64,000 nucleotides of DNA. It comes from Actinomycetota bacterium (GTDB lineage: Bacteria > Actinomycetota > Thermoleophilia > Gaiellales > Gaiellaceae). The position numbers and the translations under genes are program-made. Location of the stretch: positions 209,716 through 273,715 of the forward strand of contig PMOB01000019.1 of the NCBI GenBank assembly GCA_003161615.1, in the 5' to 3' direction. This document shows positions 53,081 to 62,814 of the stretch, in pieces (the stretch's first letter is position 1; every line of letters begins with the position of its first letter). The notes beneath the pieces are model-generated. The model worked only from the letters and a program-made list of their open reading frames with translations. It was not told the origin of the DNA and did not search any database.

Positions 53081-54502
53081 CTAGAACGCGCCGCGTCGGC
53101 CGAAGACCGCAGGAAGCGTCAGGAGGACGATCCGGAAGTCACGCGTGAGCGAGAGGTTCTCGACGTACTCCCGCTCGACAGCCAGCCGCTCGGCGAAGCT
53201 GAGCTCGCCACGCCCGTAGACCTGCATCGGGCCGGTCAGGCCCGGCTTCACCGCGAGCCGGAACTGGTGCTCCGGCTCATAGCGCTCGACGAGGTCGAGC
53301 TGCTCGGGCCGCGGCCCGACGATCGACATGTCGCCGCGTAGGACGTTCACGAGCTGCGGCAGCTCGTCGATGCTCATCTTCCGCAGGAACCGCCCGACGC
53401 GGGTGACACGCGGGTCGTTCGGGAGCTTGAACATCGGATCCGCGAGCTTCTCGAGCGGCACGAGCTCCGGCAGCATCGCCTCCGCGTCGCGGACCATCGT
53501 CCTGAACTTGATCATCTCGAAGGGGCGCCCTTCCTCGCCGCCACGCGTCTGGCGGAAGAAGATCGGGAAGCCGCTGTCGAGGACGATCGCCAGCGCGGCG
53601 AGGATGAGTAGCGGGGAGACGACGAGGAGCCCGAGCAGCGCCCCGAACACGTCGAACGCGCGCTTCAGCGCGCGCGTGACACGGGAGATGTCCCACGTGT
53701 TGTAGTCGAGGAGCGGCAGGTCGGCGATGTGCCCAAGGTGGGTCGCCGTCCCGAACATGCCGCGGGTCGGCGGCACGACGGTGAGCTTGACGCCGCGGAG
53801 CCGGCACGCCGGCAGCAGCTGCTCGAGCACTTCCTCGCTCAGCTCGCTGCAGGCGACGATGATCCTGTCGACGCCGTCGAGCTCGTCGAGCTGGTCGCCA
53901 AGGTCGTTGCAGTTCGCGACCTCCCCGACGACCTCGGCGTGGATGTCGGGGAAGAGCTCGAGCTTGCGGACGACCGCCTCTGCCAGGGGGCCGTCTCCCA
54001 CGATGAACACGCGCTGCGGCGGAGTCACGCGGCGCCAGAGCGCACGGGCAGTCGCGCGGAAGAGGAAGCCGAGTCCGATCGCCGCCCCCCAGACGACGAG
54101 CCGGTTCCTGGAGCTCATGTCGAGCGACGGGAACGGGGCGGTGAGCAACGTCAGGAACGCCGTGGCTCCGAACGCCCAGCCGATGATCCAGGGCAGTTCG
54201 TCGACCGTCAGGTGCCGCAGCGTCCGGTGGTCGCGGTCGTAGAGGCCGGCGATCTTCGCGGTCACGATCCAGGCCGGGGCCGAGAGAAGGAGGAGGAGGG
54301 CGATGTTGGCGCCACCGCCGGAGAGCAGGACGACGAGCGAGATGCCGAGGACGGTCGCGACGTCCGCGGTCGCGATCACCCGCCGGAGAAGCGCATCGCG
54401 GCCGTGACGCGTCTCGATCCGGTGCGCGACAAGCCCGGCCTCCGTCGTTCCGCTGGCCGTCTCGCTGCGTGCCGAACCGATACTGATCTCGAGCTCGCTC
54501 AT
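53081..54502 (-). CDS. Undecaprenyl-phosphate sugar-1-phosphate transferase, long form (WbaP/WcaJ-like)
   Basis: 473 residues. Four or five N-terminal membrane helices (about 45-165), a CoA-binding-like nucleotide domain (QRVFIVGDGPLAEAVVRKLEL), then a re-entrant helix (KRAFDVFGALLGLLVVSPLLILAALA). The catalytic PHPT domain has FFRQTRGGEEGRPFEMIKFRTM, SIDELPQLVNVLRGDMSIVGPRP and VKPGLTGPMQVYGRGEL. It starts a second lipid-linked repeat unit. ATG at 54502 has a GGGGGA purine run; the extended in-frame start at 54553 is less likely. Confidence 0.93.
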   Translation of the reverse strand: MSELEISIGSARSETASGTTEAGLVAHRIETRHGRDALLRRVIATADVATVLGISLVVLLSGGGANIALLLLLSAPAWIVTAKIAGLYDRDHRTLRHLTVDELPWIIGWAFGATAFLTLLTAPFPSLDMSSRNRLVVWGAAIGLGFLFRATARALWRRVTPPQRVFIVGDGPLAEAVVRKLELFPDIHAEVVGEVANCNDLGDQLDELDGVDRIIVACSELSEEVLEQLLPACRLRGVKLTVVPPTRGMFGTATHLGHIADLPLLDYNTWDISRVTRALKRAFDVFGALLGLLVVSPLLILAALAIVLDSGFPIFFRQTRGGEEGRPFEMIKFRTMVRDAEAMLPELVPLEKLADPMFKLPNDPRVTRVGRFLRKMSIDELPQLVNVLRGDMSIVGPRPEQLDLVERYEPEHQFRLAVKPGLTGPMQVYGRGELSFAERLAVEREYVENLSLTRDFRIVLLTLPAVFGRRGAF

Positions 54503-54587
54503 TCCCCCGCTTCCCGTCAGGACTCGCCCCGGAAGCCCGAGTCCGGTTGCCAAGAATGTATCGGGCTGCTTGTTAATTCGGGGTTAA

Positions 54588-56510
54588 TCACGGCGATCCC
54601 GCCTGGAGAGTCGGTTCGAGTGGGTTGAGCAGCCGCGCTTCGTCGAGTTCCCGCCTCGCCTGGAGGATCTGACCGCGCCGAACGTCGAGCGACGCGGCGT
54701 CTGCCCACAGGAACCAGTAGTCGTGTGAACGGCGAATCGCGTCGCCTAGATACGTGCGCGCCTCTGCGTTGAGTCCTTCCTGCTCGTCGATGAGCCCCAG
54801 CTGGAGATACGCGGACGAAGCCCAAGGCTCGACCTCCTTCGCCGCGAGCGCCTCGGACTTCGCGCGGGCGAGATTCCCGTTCGCGTCGGCTGTCCGGCTG
54901 TGCGCGAGGTGGAGCCCGGCGGCGAGAATCACGATCTGGGGGACGATTGCCGCCACGGCCAGTAGGGCGAGCAGCGGCCGCCCGAGCTCGAAGCGTCCCC
55001 ACGGGACCGCGCGACTCGACGGCAGCGCGCCGAGCGTGAGACCGAGGGCGCCGACGCCGACCATTGCGATGCCCGACAGCTGCCAGACCCAGTCGTAGGC
55101 CGCCGCGGCGAAGAAGGCGATGCCGCAGGCGGCCAGCCCCGCGATCGTCGGGCTGCGCAGGAGGAGAGACGCCCGCACGGCCCCGGCGACGGCGACCAGC
55201 ACGGCGGCGGCGAGGAGCAGCAGGCCGATGATTCCCAGCTCCCCGAGTGTCTCGAGGTAGAGGGAGTGGGCGTACTGGGAGTAGAGGCCGATCGGGCGGT
55301 GCTCGAGCCACCAGTACAGGTACGACCCCGCGCCACCGCCGTTGAGCGGGTGGGCACGGAACTGCGATACGGCGTCCGTCCAGAGCTGCCAGCGGCCGCT
55401 ACCGGAGCTCGAGAGCAGGTGCGAGGTGACGAAGTTGCTCGAGCCGGAGTAGTTCGCCTGCGTCTTGAACTCCTCGAAGCGGCGCACCGGATGGGCGAGG
55501 ACGATGCCCACGAGCACGGCGACGACGAGCACGCCTGCCGTCGCCCAGCCGACGACAGCCCGTGGAGCCGGCAGGCGGCGTCCAAGCTCTGCGATCCCGA
55601 GCCAGACGAGAGCCCCACCGACGGCGATCAGGAACACCGCGAGCGCGGCGACATGGCCCTGGTGGTCGCCGAGCGCCGTGGACATCTGGCCCTCGATCAG
55701 CGCTCGCCGCGAATGGATGAAGAAGACCGCGAGGACGAAGGCGACGCCCGTCAACGCCGTCGCGGCCAGTGCCGTCCAGCGGTTGGACGTCAGAACGAGG
55801 TAGAGGACGATCGCCACCGCCGCCGCGGCGAACGCGCCGCGCGACGAGGTCAGGTACATGTCGGCGGCGATGACGGGCAAGGGCAGCGCTGCGAGCGCGC
55901 TGGCGACCCGGCTCCGGCGCGAGACCATGATCGACAGCAGGAGGGGAAGGGCCAGCGCGGACTCGATCCCGAGCCCGTTCCAATAGCCGAGCGGGAAGCT
56001 CAACCGCACGTAGAGCGGATTGAGGAGCTCCGCCCCGCCGGTCGAGCCGGGGAACGTACTTGGAAAGACGCGGCTCAGGAACGCGACGATCGCGATCCCG
56101 GCCAGGGCGAGCGCGATGCCGCCAACGAGCCACGAGGCCGGCACGAGCCGGCCCAGCGCGATCGCGAGGATCAGCACGGCGACGTAGAGGGAAACCTGGT
56201 TGAACTGCTCGAAGGCGCGCTCCCCGTCCGGTGTCCAGCTCATCGAGAGCAGGATCCACAGCGCGTAAAGCGCGAGTAAAATCGGCGCGGCGACCGCGAG
56301 CCGGCTGATCTGCGCGCGCGCCGTCCAGAGCGTGAGCGCCGCGCCTACCCCGATCAGCCACCAGGCGGCAATAGCGGCGTACGCGCGGGTCGTAGTGGCA
56401 AAACCGCCGTCCGTGTACGAGAGGAGGAAGACGGAGAGGCTGACCGCGAACGCAGCACTCGCGTTACGAACCAACGCAAGCCGGTCTTCCGCCCCCCAAG
56501 TCGCCAACAC
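54588..56510 (-). CDS. O-antigen ligase/polymerase-like membrane protein with TPR-like tail, no. 2
   Basis: 640 residues. About twelve transmembrane helices, a large loop with RRFEEFKTQANYSGSSNFVTSHLLSSSGSGRWQLWTDAV, and NGGGAGSYLYWWLEHRPIGLYSQYAHSLYLETLGELG, the Wzy_C signature with the H-S/N-x-x-L-x-x-x-x-E-x-G motif. The last 110 residues are TPR-like helices (LQLGLIDEQEGLNAEARTYL). Polymerase or ligase of lipid-linked glycans. GTG with TACTGT 8 nt upstream, divergent from the small secreted protein. Confidence 0.9.
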   Translation of the reverse strand: MLATWGAEDRLALVRNASAAFAVSLSVFLLSYTDGGFATTTRAYAAIAAWWLIGVGAALTLWTARAQISRLAVAAPILLALYALWILLSMSWTPDGERAFEQFNQVSLYVAVLILAIALGRLVPASWLVGGIALALAGIAIVAFLSRVFPSTFPGSTGGAELLNPLYVRLSFPLGYWNGLGIESALALPLLLSIMVSRRSRVASALAALPLPVIAADMYLTSSRGAFAAAAVAIVLYLVLTSNRWTALAATALTGVAFVLAVFFIHSRRALIEGQMSTALGDHQGHVAALAVFLIAVGGALVWLGIAELGRRLPAPRAVVGWATAGVLVVAVLVGIVLAHPVRRFEEFKTQANYSGSSNFVTSHLLSSSGSGRWQLWTDAVSQFRAHPLNGGGAGSYLYWWLEHRPIGLYSQYAHSLYLETLGELGIIGLLLLAAAVLVAVAGAVRASLLLRSPTIAGLAACGIAFFAAAAYDWVWQLSGIAMVGVGALGLTLGALPSSRAVPWGRFELGRPLLALLAVAAIVPQIVILAAGLHLAHSRTADANGNLARAKSEALAAKEVEPWASSAYLQLGLIDEQEGLNAEARTYLGDAIRRSHDYWFLWADAASLDVRRGQILQARRELDEARLLNPLEPTLQAGSP

Positions 56511-56517
56511 GGTTGGC

Positions 56518-56524
56518 TACAGTA
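56518..56524. promoter_or_regulatory. Shared -10-like element of a divergent gene pair
   Basis: The heptamer TACAGTA reads as TACAGT on the plus strand (8 nt before the GTG at 56532) and TACTGT on the minus strand (8 nt before the GTG at 56510). Only 21 bp separate the two starts. It repeats the arrangement at 2600-2606. Confidence 0.6.
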
Positions 56525-56531
56525 GCGGTGC

Positions 56532-56999
56532 GTGATTCGCCGCGTGCCGCATCTCGCACTCGCCTTGCTCGCCGTCGCCGCGTTGCTGTCGCCCCCTGCG
56601 CTCGCGAGTGGCGGCAAGCCCAAGAAGCACAAGCATTCGTCGGACTGCGGCACGAGCGCCCTGTGCGTCTACCACGAGCCCAATCCGACCGCGAGCGGCG
56701 GGTACGTGACGGTAGGCGGAAAGGCAGTTCCCCTCTCGGCTGCCCTCGCCGCGGAACTCGCAAAGCTCGGCGGTAAGGATGCACGCGTGCTCCAGGCGAT
56801 CGCGACCTCGCGGACCTTCGGCGCGGCCGGGCGACCGACCACCGGGGCGACGAACGGCCCCGTGAGCTCTCCCGGCGCGCTCCTCGCGGCGCTCGATCTC
56901 GGGCCAGGCCCGATCGCGCTCTTCGCGACGCTCCTTTTGGGAGCGACGGCGTTCGCCGTCGGCCGCGCGCTACGCCGCCGGCGCGCCGGTAACTCCTAG
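56532..56999 (+). CDS. Small secreted, C-terminally membrane-anchored protein
   Basis: 155 residues, no family recognised. An N-terminal signal peptide (HLALALLAVAALLSPPALAS), a Lys/His patch (GGKPKKHKHSSDCG), then a Cys pair (SDCGTSALCVYHEP). A Ser/Pro/Gly linker follows, and a C-terminal helix (PIALFATLLLGATAFAVG) ends in RALRRRRAGNS. It looks like a sorted surface protein without an LPxTG motif. Its last 30 bp overlap the convergent glycosyltransferase gene. Start GTG. Confidence 0.7.
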   Translation: MIRRVPHLALALLAVAALLSPPALASGGKPKKHKHSSDCGTSALCVYHEPNPTASGGYVTVGGKAVPLSAALAAELAKLGGKDARVLQAIATSRTFGAAGRPTTGATNGPVSSPGALLAALDLGPGPIALFATLLLGATAFAVGRALRRRRAGNS

Positions 57000-58139
57000 A
57001 ACCTCCTCGAAGCGCGACGCGATCGCGTCGATGTCGAACGCGGCCTCCGCGTAGGCCCGCGCACGCTCGCCGAGCTCGCGGCGTCGTTCCTCGTCTGCGA
57101 GGAGCTCTGCCGCGGCGGCGACGAGGGCTGCCCCGTCTGACGGCGGCACAACGATTCCGCCGCCGCTTCGCTCGACGACGCGCGCTGCGAGGTTGTCCGC
57201 CGCGACCGAGACGAGAAGCGGCCGGCCGGCGCAGAGGTACGTGAGCACCTTCGACGGGACGGAGAAGCCCGCGGCCGTCGGGTCGAGCAGCGCGACGAGG
57301 ACGTCGGCGGAACCGAGCACCTCCGCCAGCCGCTCGTAGGGCTGGTACGGGAGGACGCGGAGTGCGGGCTCGGCCTGCTCGGTTAGCCACGCCGCGCCGG
57401 GGCCTTCCGAGACCACGACGACGAGCGCGTCGCGCGCGCCTGCCCAGCGGGCGAGGTCGAGCAGGAGGCTCGGGTCGTGCTTGACGCCGAGCGCGCCTGA
57501 GTAGAGAAAGACAAAGCACCCGTCGAGCCCCTGCTCCGCCGACCAGGCATTGACGCGCGGCACGACCGACAACTCGTCGAGCGGCGCCCAGTTCTCGATC
57601 ACCTCGACGCGCGAGGAGTCGATGCCCCAGCGGCGCAGCAGGGGCAGGAAGTCCTCGGAGATGACGACGACGCCGTCGCTCCGGCGCAGAAGGCGGCGTT
57701 CCAGCAGCCCGGCCGCCCAGCCGGCGGCGCCCCCCGCCACGCGCCGCGCCGCGGCGCTGATCACGTCCTGCTGCCAGAAGACGAAGCGCGCGCCGGCCGC
57801 ATGCGTCGCGCGGAGCAGCGCGCGCTGGACGAGGAGCGGCGCGTTCGAGGAGAGGGCGACGTCGGGGCCGAAGGCGGCGATCTTCCCCGCGAGCTCGCGT
57901 CCCGTCGCGCGCTCATGGCGGATGCGCCGCGGGATGTCGTACTTCGCGAACTCCCCTTCCACTGCGACCGAGTCGAACACGAGTCCCGGGGAATCCCCGT
58001 CGACGCGAGCGAGGTTTCCCTTGCCGGCGACAAATGACCGGCAGTGGAGGTGGAGGACGTCGTGGCCGCGCCCGGCGAGCGCGCGGGCGAGCTGCGCCGG
58101 GAAGGCGTAGCCGACGTAGTCGTGGACGACGATGCGCAA
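56970..58139 (-). CDS. GT4/WcaI-like glycosyltransferase
   Basis: A 389-residue GT-B enzyme. The N-terminal domain has VHDYVGYAFPAQLARALAGRGHDVLHLHC and FVFWQQDVISAAARRVAG, typical of colanic-acid WcaI-type enzymes. The donor domain has VFLYSGALGVKHDPSLLLDLARW and PSKVLTYLCAGRPLLVSVAADNLAARVVE. It lies 3 bp after rfbB, last of the gmd-rfbA-rfbB unit, and probably uses a sugar made by those enzymes. Confidence 0.9.
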   Translation of the reverse strand: MRIVVHDYVGYAFPAQLARALAGRGHDVLHLHCRSFVAGKGNLARVDGDSPGLVFDSVAVEGEFAKYDIPRRIRHERATGRELAGKIAAFGPDVALSSNAPLLVQRALLRATHAAGARFVFWQQDVISAAARRVAGGAAGWAAGLLERRLLRRSDGVVVISEDFLPLLRRWGIDSSRVEVIENWAPLDELSVVPRVNAWSAEQGLDGCFVFLYSGALGVKHDPSLLLDLARWAGARDALVVVVSEGPGAAWLTEQAEPALRVLPYQPYERLAEVLGSADVLVALLDPTAAGFSVPSKVLTYLCAGRPLLVSVAADNLAARVVERSGGGIVVPPSDGAALVAAAAELLADEERRRELGERARAYAEAAFDIDAIASRFEEVLGVTGAPAA

Positions 58140-58142
58140 GGC

Positions 58143-59144
58143 TCAGGAGCGCCAGGCGCTCGCCTCCGCGACCGGGGCCCGCTGCTTGAGCGGCTCCCAC
58201 CAGTCGCGGTTGGCGCGATACCACTCGACGGTCGCGCGCATGCCCTCGTCGAACGGGATCTCGGGCTCCCAGCCGAGCTCGCGCCCGAGCTTGGACGAGT
58301 CGAGGAGGTAGCGGCGGTCGTGGCCGGGGCGGTCGGGGACGATCGTCTTCAGGGACTCCGGCTTACCGGTCAACTCGAGGACGAGATCGGCGATCTCCTC
58401 GATCGAGCGCTCGAGACCGGAGCCGACGTTGTACGTCTCGCCGTCTTTCCCCTCGAGGAGGACGAGCTCGATCGCGCGGCAGTGGTCGTCGACGTGGAGC
58501 CACTCGCGGCGGTTCGCGGTCGAGGCGTACAGCGGCAGCGCGACGTCGTCGAGCGCGTTCGTGACGAAGAGCGGGACGACCTTCTCCGGGAACTGACGCG
58601 GCCCGTAGTTGTTCGAGCAGTTCGTGATCGTCACCGGCAGTCCGAACGTCTCGTGGTAGGCGCGGACGGCGTGGTCGGCGGCGGCCTTCGAGGCGTTGTA
58701 CGGCGTGCGCGGCCGGTAGGGAGACTCCTCGGTGAACGACTCGTCGGAGTCGAGCGGCAGGTCGCCGTAGACCTCGCACGTCGAGACGTGATGGAAACGA
58801 CCGACACTGCACCGTCGCGCAGCCTCTAGCAGCGCCTGCGTCCCGAGCACGTTCGTCCGGAAGAACCGCCCGGGGTCGAGCGCCGCGAGGCTGTTGTGCG
58901 ACTCGGCCGCGAAGTTGACGACCGTGTCGAGCTCCTGCTCTGCGAGCAGCCGCTCCGCGAGGTCGAGGTCGCAGATGTCACCGTGGACGAGCCGGACGTC
59001 CAGCCCGTCGAGGTTGCGCTTGTCGCCGGCGTACGTGAGCAGGTCGAGAACGACGACGTGGTCATCGGGATGGCGCTCGAGCCAGTGGCGGACGAACGCC
59101 GAGCCGATGAAGCCGGCCGCGCCGGTGACGAGCAGCCGCCTCAT
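58143..59144 (-). CDS. rfbB: dTDP-glucose 4,6-dehydratase
   Basis: 333 residues. GAAGFIGSAFVRHWLERHPDDHVVVLDLLTYAGDKRNLDGL, FHHVSTCEVYGDLPLD, TPYNASKAAADHAVRAYHETFGLPVTITNCSNNYGPRQFPEK and the WLHVDDHCRAIELVL segment are RfbB signatures (catalytic T, D/E and Y-x-x-x-K present). It makes dTDP-4-keto-6-deoxyglucose, the branch point for rhamnose and amino sugars. No rfbC or rfbD is visible. GTGA-type overlap with rfbA upstream. Confidence 0.94.
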   Translation of the reverse strand: MRRLLVTGAAGFIGSAFVRHWLERHPDDHVVVLDLLTYAGDKRNLDGLDVRLVHGDICDLDLAERLLAEQELDTVVNFAAESHNSLAALDPGRFFRTNVLGTQALLEAARRCSVGRFHHVSTCEVYGDLPLDSDESFTEESPYRPRTPYNASKAAADHAVRAYHETFGLPVTITNCSNNYGPRQFPEKVVPLFVTNALDDVALPLYASTANRREWLHVDDHCRAIELVLLEGKDGETYNVGSGLERSIEEIADLVLELTGKPESLKTIVPDRPGHDRRYLLDSSKLGRELGWEPEIPFDEGMRATVEWYRANRDWWEPLKQRAPVAEASAWRS

Positions 59145-59875
59145 CCGTGCCTCGCCCGCACGAAGTCGTTGACGGCGTAGTAGGCCTCGATCGACTCGCC
59201 GGCGTCTCCCCAGTAGCCGTCGACGACCTCGGCCTCCAGCTCGCCGCGCCCGGCGTACCAGTTGATGACGTCGGTGATCTCGAGCTCGCCGCGGCCGGAG
59301 GGCGCGAGCGTCGGCAGCACCTCCCAGACCTGCGCGTCGAAGAAGTAGAGGCCGGTCACGCCGAGGCGGCTGGGCGGCTCGGCAGGCTTCTCGGCGATGC
59401 GCACGATCCGGTCGTCACCGTCGAACTCCGCGACGCCGAGGTGGCGGAGATGCTCGTCCTCTTCGATCCGGGAGAGGACGATCAACGCGCCTTTCTCCTG
59501 CGCCGCAAACCGCTCGACGAGCGGGCGCAGCGGCGTCTCGAAGACGTTGTCGGCGAGCAGGACGCAGCAGCCGTCGTCGCCGACGTACCGCTCGGCGAGC
59601 CCGAGCGCCTCGGCCACGCCGCCCTGGTTCTCCTGGTACGCGTAGAAGAGCCGGTCGATCCCGTACTCGTGGCCGTTCCCGAGCAGGCGGAAGAACTCCC
59701 CGGCGTGCATGCCGCCGGTCACGAGCATCAGCTCCCCGATCCCGGCGTCGACGAGCGCCTCGACGGCGTACGTGACCATCGGGCGGTCGTAGAGCGGCAG
59801 GAGGTGCTTGTTCGTGATCCGCGTCAGCGGCGCGAGCCGGCTGCCGACTCCGCCGGCGAGGATCACGCCTTTCAT
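59141..59875 (-). CDS. rfbA: Glucose-1-phosphate thymidylyltransferase
   Basis: 244 residues. [31 protein letters not shown] is the nucleotide-binding N-terminus; [11 protein letters not shown] and [35 protein letters not shown] close the active site. It makes dTDP-glucose for RfbB. The length is that of the short, actinobacterial/archaeal RmlA form, which lacks the C-terminal allosteric extension. Start ATG at 59875 overlaps the gmd stop (ATGA). Confidence 0.92.
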   Translation of the reverse strand: MKGVILAGGVGSRLAPLTRITNKHLLPLYDRPMVTYAVEALVDAGIGELMLVTGGMHAGEFFRLLGNGHEYGIDRLFYAYQENQGGVAEALGLAERYVGDDGCCVLLADNVFETPLRPLVERFAAQEKGALIVLSRIEEDEHLRHLGVAEFDGDDRIVRIAEKPAEPPSRLGVTGLYFFDAQVWEVLPTLAPSGRGELEITDVINWYAGRGELEAEVVDGYWGDAGESIEAYYAVNDFVRARHG

Positions 59876-60852
59876 ACGTAGTGCTCTTCGGTGTGGCGGC
59901 GCTCGCGGTCGTGGTCGACCATCATCCGGACGAGCTCGGGGAAGCGGACGGTCGGCTCCCAGCCGAGCTTCTCCTTCGCCTTCGACGCGTCGCCGAGCAG
60001 GAAGTCGACCTCGGCGGGACGGAAGTAGCGCTCGTCGATCTTCACGTAGTCGTTCCAGTCGAGCCCCGCGTAGCCGAACGCCTCGTCGAGGAACTCGCGA
60101 ACGGAGTGCGTCTCGCCGGTCGCCAGGACGTAGTCGTCGGGCTCGTCCGCCTGGAGCATCTGCCAGGCGCCTTGCATGTAGTCGCGCGCGAAACCCCAGT
60201 CGCGCTTCGAGTCGAGGTTCCCGAGCCGCAACTCGTTCTGCTCGCCGCGGAGGATCGCGCCGATCGCGCGCGTCGTCTTGCGCGTCACGAAGGTCGGCCC
60301 GCGCCGCGGCGACTCGTGGTTGAAGAGGATCCCGTTCACCGCGAACATCCCGTACGCCTCGCGATAGTTGCGGGTGATCCAGTAGCCGAAGACCTTCGCG
60401 ACGCCGTACGGGCTGCGCGGATGGAACGGCGTCGTCTCGGTCTGCGGCGTCTCGGCGACCTGGCCGAACATCTCGCTCGAGCCCGCCTCGTAGAAGCGGC
60501 ACTTGAGATCCTCCTCGCGGATCGCGTCGAGCAGCCGCAACGTCCCCATCCCGGTCACGTCGGCGGTGAACTCCGGGACCTGGAAGCTGACGTGGACCTG
60601 GCTCTGCGCGCCGAGGTTGTAGACCTCGTCCGGCCGGATCGTGCGCATCAGCCGGTTGAGGACGGAGCCGTCGGTCAGGTCGCCGAACAGCAGCTCGATG
60701 TCGCCGAAGATGTGGTCGATCCGAGCCGTGTTGAACGAGCTCGACCGCCGGATCATCCCGTAGACCTCGTAGTCCTTCTCGAGAAGAATCTCGGCGAGGT
60801 AGGAGCCGTCCTGGCCGGTGATGCCAGTGATGAACGCTTTCCGCTTCGCCAC
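59872..60852 (-). CDS. gmd: GDP-mannose 4,6-dehydratase
   Basis: 326 residues. [44 protein letters not shown] is the GMD signature (NADP loop G-x-x-G-x-x-G). [38 protein letters not shown] has the catalytic T/S, E and Y-x-x-x-K. It produces GDP-4-keto-6-deoxymannose for GDP-fucose or perosamine. It heads the gmd-rfbA-rfbB-glycosyltransferase unit; its GTG is preceded by TACGGT at 8 nt. Confidence 0.95.
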   Translation of the reverse strand: MAKRKAFITGITGQDGSYLAEILLEKDYEVYGMIRRSSSFNTARIDHIFGDIELLFGDLTDGSVLNRLMRTIRPDEVYNLGAQSQVHVSFQVPEFTADVTGMGTLRLLDAIREEDLKCRFYEAGSSEMFGQVAETPQTETTPFHPRSPYGVAKVFGYWITRNYREAYGMFAVNGILFNHESPRRGPTFVTRKTTRAIGAILRGEQNELRLGNLDSKRDWGFARDYMQGAWQMLQADEPDDYVLATGETHSVREFLDEAFGYAGLDWNDYVKIDERYFRPAEVDFLLGDASKAKEKLGWEPTVRFPELVRMMVDHDRERRHTEEHYV

Positions 60853-60860
60853 GGCGCCCT

Positions 60861-60866
60861 ACCGTA
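60861..60866 (-). promoter_or_regulatory. -10-like element for the gmd-rfbA-rfbB unit
   Basis: TACGGT on the minus strand, 8 nt before the GTG at 60852, in the 40-bp divergent gap to the fucose synthase gene. Confidence 0.5.
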
Positions 60867-60880
60867 CCGGCCGCGCGGTC

Positions 60881-60886
60881 TACGCT
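60881..60886 (+). promoter_or_regulatory. -10-like element for the GDP-fucose synthase gene
   Basis: TACGCT followed by 6 nt and the ATG at 60893. Confidence 0.5.
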
Positions 60887-60892
60887 TGCGGC

Positions 60893-61813
60893 ATGCGCGT
60901 TTTGGTGACGGGTGGCGGCGGGTTCCTCGGCTCCCACCTGGTCGAGCGGCTGCGGGCAGACGGGAGCGAGCCGTTCGTCGCGCGGCAGGCCGACTACGAC
61001 CTGACGAGCGCCTCGGACGCGGCGCGGCTGTTCGACGACGCGCAGCCGGAGCTCGTCTTCCATCTCGCCGCCGAGGTCGGGGGCATCGGCGCCAATCGCG
61101 CCAATCCCGGCCGCTACTGGTACGCGAATCTGATGATGGGCGCGAACGTCCTCGAGCAGGCGCGGCTCGCCGGCACCGGCAAGGTCGTGCTCACGGGAAC
61201 GGTCTGCGCCTATCCGAAGTTCGCTCCTGTGCCGTTCCGCGAGGACGATCTCTGGGACGGCTATCCCGAGGAGACGAACGCGCCGTACGGCGTCGCGAAG
61301 AAGGCGCTCCTCGTCGGCGCGCAGGCGTACCGCGAGCAGTACGGCACGAACGCGATCTTCCTTCTCCCCGCGAACCTCTACGGGCCGGGCGACAACTTCC
61401 ACGAGACGAACGCCCACGTCATCGCCGACCTGATCCGGAAGATGCACTCCTCGCCCGACGAGGTCGTGCTCTGGGGCGACGGGACGCCGACCCGCGAGTT
61501 CCTCTACGTCGACGACTGCGCCGACGGGCTGCTACTCGCGGCCGAGCGGTATGACGGTGCGGATCCCGTCAACCTCGGCACGGGCAAGGAGATCTCGATC
61601 CGCGAGCTCGCCGAGCTCGTCGCCGAGCTGAGCGGCTTCGAGGGAGAGATCCGCTGGGACTCCTCGATGCCGAATGGCCAGCCACGCCGCAGCCTCGACG
61701 CGTCGCGCGCGAAGGAGCTGTTCGGCTTCGAGGCGAAGACGCCGCTGCGGGAAGGCCTGGAGCGGACTATCGCCTGGTACCGCGAAGCCGCGCCTCAGGC
61801 TGCCGCGCGGTAG
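60893..61813 (+). CDS. fcl: GDP-L-fucose synthase
   Basis: 306 residues. [15 protein letters not shown] cofactor loop; [39 protein letters not shown] and [41 protein letters not shown] are the Fcl/WcaG signatures (catalytic residues in the Y-G-V-A-K segment and the C-A-Y-P loop). It performs epimerisation and reduction of GDP-4-keto-6-deoxymannose to GDP-L-fucose, completing the pathway begun by gmd on the opposite strand. Its end overlaps the convergent GT4 gene by 19 bp. Confidence 0.94.
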   Translation: MRVLVTGGGGFLGSHLVERLRADGSEPFVARQADYDLTSASDAARLFDDAQPELVFHLAAEVGGIGANRANPGRYWYANLMMGANVLEQARLAGTGKVVLTGTVCAYPKFAPVPFREDDLWDGYPEETNAPYGVAKKALLVGAQAYREQYGTNAIFLLPANLYGPGDNFHETNAHVIADLIRKMHSSPDEVVLWGDGTPTREFLYVDDCADGLLLAAERYDGADPVNLGTGKEISIRELAELVAELSGFEGEIRWDSSMPNGQPRRSLDASRAKELFGFEAKTPLREGLERTIAWYREAAPQAAAR

Positions 61814-62811
61814 ATCTCGAGCGTCCGCTCGATCACGGCATCCCAGCCGTAGCGCTCGCGCGCGCGGGTGCGGGCGGCGGCGCCGAGGCGCTCGCGCAGA
61901 TCCGCATCGGCGAGGAGCCGCTCCACCGCTGCGCGTAGCGCCGCTGCGTCGCGGGGCGGCACGAGCAGCCCCGTCTCGCCGTCTTCGACGAGCTCGAGCA
62001 GCGCGCCGCCCGCTGCGGCGACCACAGGACGCCCGAAGGCCATCGCCTCCGCGGCGGCAACTCCGAATCCCTCCCGCTCGCACGGCGCGACGACGACCGT
62101 GGCTCGCTCGAGCAGCCGCTCCACCTCCGCGTGCGGCACGGCGCCGAGCGCGCCGGGGACGAGATCGCGCAGAGGCCCGTCGCCAGCAGCGACGAGGTTG
62201 AGGTCGCCCACCGCCTCGACGAGCACGTCCACGTTCTTCTCCGGCGAGAGCCGCCCGACGTAGAGCACCTCGGGAGGCTCGGCCGGCGCGCCGACCTCCT
62301 CGGGAACCCGGACGCCGTTCGGGATCACGACCGCCTCGATGCCCGCCTCGCGCACGGCGGCGGCGAGCGTCTCCGAGACGCAGATCACCGCGGCGGCAGG
62401 ACGCAGGAGCCGGCGGACGAGCCACGGCCGCCGCCGCGCGAGCCCGACGTCGGAGGTCGCCTCGAAACGGATCGAGCCGTGCAGCGTGACGACGAACGGC
62501 TTCCCCGCGAAGCGCGCGACGAGCGCCGTCAGGAGCCAGTGGGCGTGGACGAGATCGGCGCTGCGCGCTGCCCGCCGCACCGCGCGCCACATCGAGAACA
62601 GCATCAGAGGTGCAGCCCACGGGCGGCGCCGCAGGTTGACGGCCATCCCGTCCCCATACGCGAGACCGAAGTCCCGGAAGCCGTTCCCGGGCGCAAGGAC
62701 GTCCACCTCGACCCCCCGCTCCCGCAGCCGCTCGACGGCATCGGCGACGAAGCGGCCCGCGAACTCCCGCTCGTGCCGCGGCCACGACGTCGTGAGGACG
62801 ACGACGCGCAC
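61795..62811 (-). CDS. GT4 family glycosyltransferase
   Basis: 338 residues. [53 protein letters not shown] and the donor domain [24 protein letters not shown] with [42 protein letters not shown] (E-x7-E) are classical GT4. GTG at 62811, 3 bp after the upstream membrane-protein stop. It assembles part of the repeat unit. Confidence 0.92.
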   Translation of the reverse strand: MRVVVLTTSWPRHEREFAGRFVADAVERLRERGVEVDVLAPGNGFRDFGLAYGDGMAVNLRRRPWAAPLMLFSMWRAVRRAARSADLVHAHWLLTALVARFAGKPFVVTLHGSIRFEATSDVGLARRRPWLVRRLLRPAAAVICVSETLAAAVREAGIEAVVIPNGVRVPEEVGAPAEPPEVLYVGRLSPEKNVDVLVEAVGDLNLVAAGDGPLRDLVPGALGAVPHAEVERLLERATVVVAPCEREGFGVAAAEAMAFGRPVVAAAGGALLELVEDGETGLLVPPRDAAALRAAVERLLADADLRERLGAAARTRARERYGWDAVIERTLEIYRAAA

Positions 62812-62814
62812 GCG

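Noticed and set aside
59141-61447. A 768-residue rfbA fusion
   Set aside because: Upstream 520 residues are a shadow of gmd and fcl; RfbA starts at the ATG 59875 overlapping gmd.
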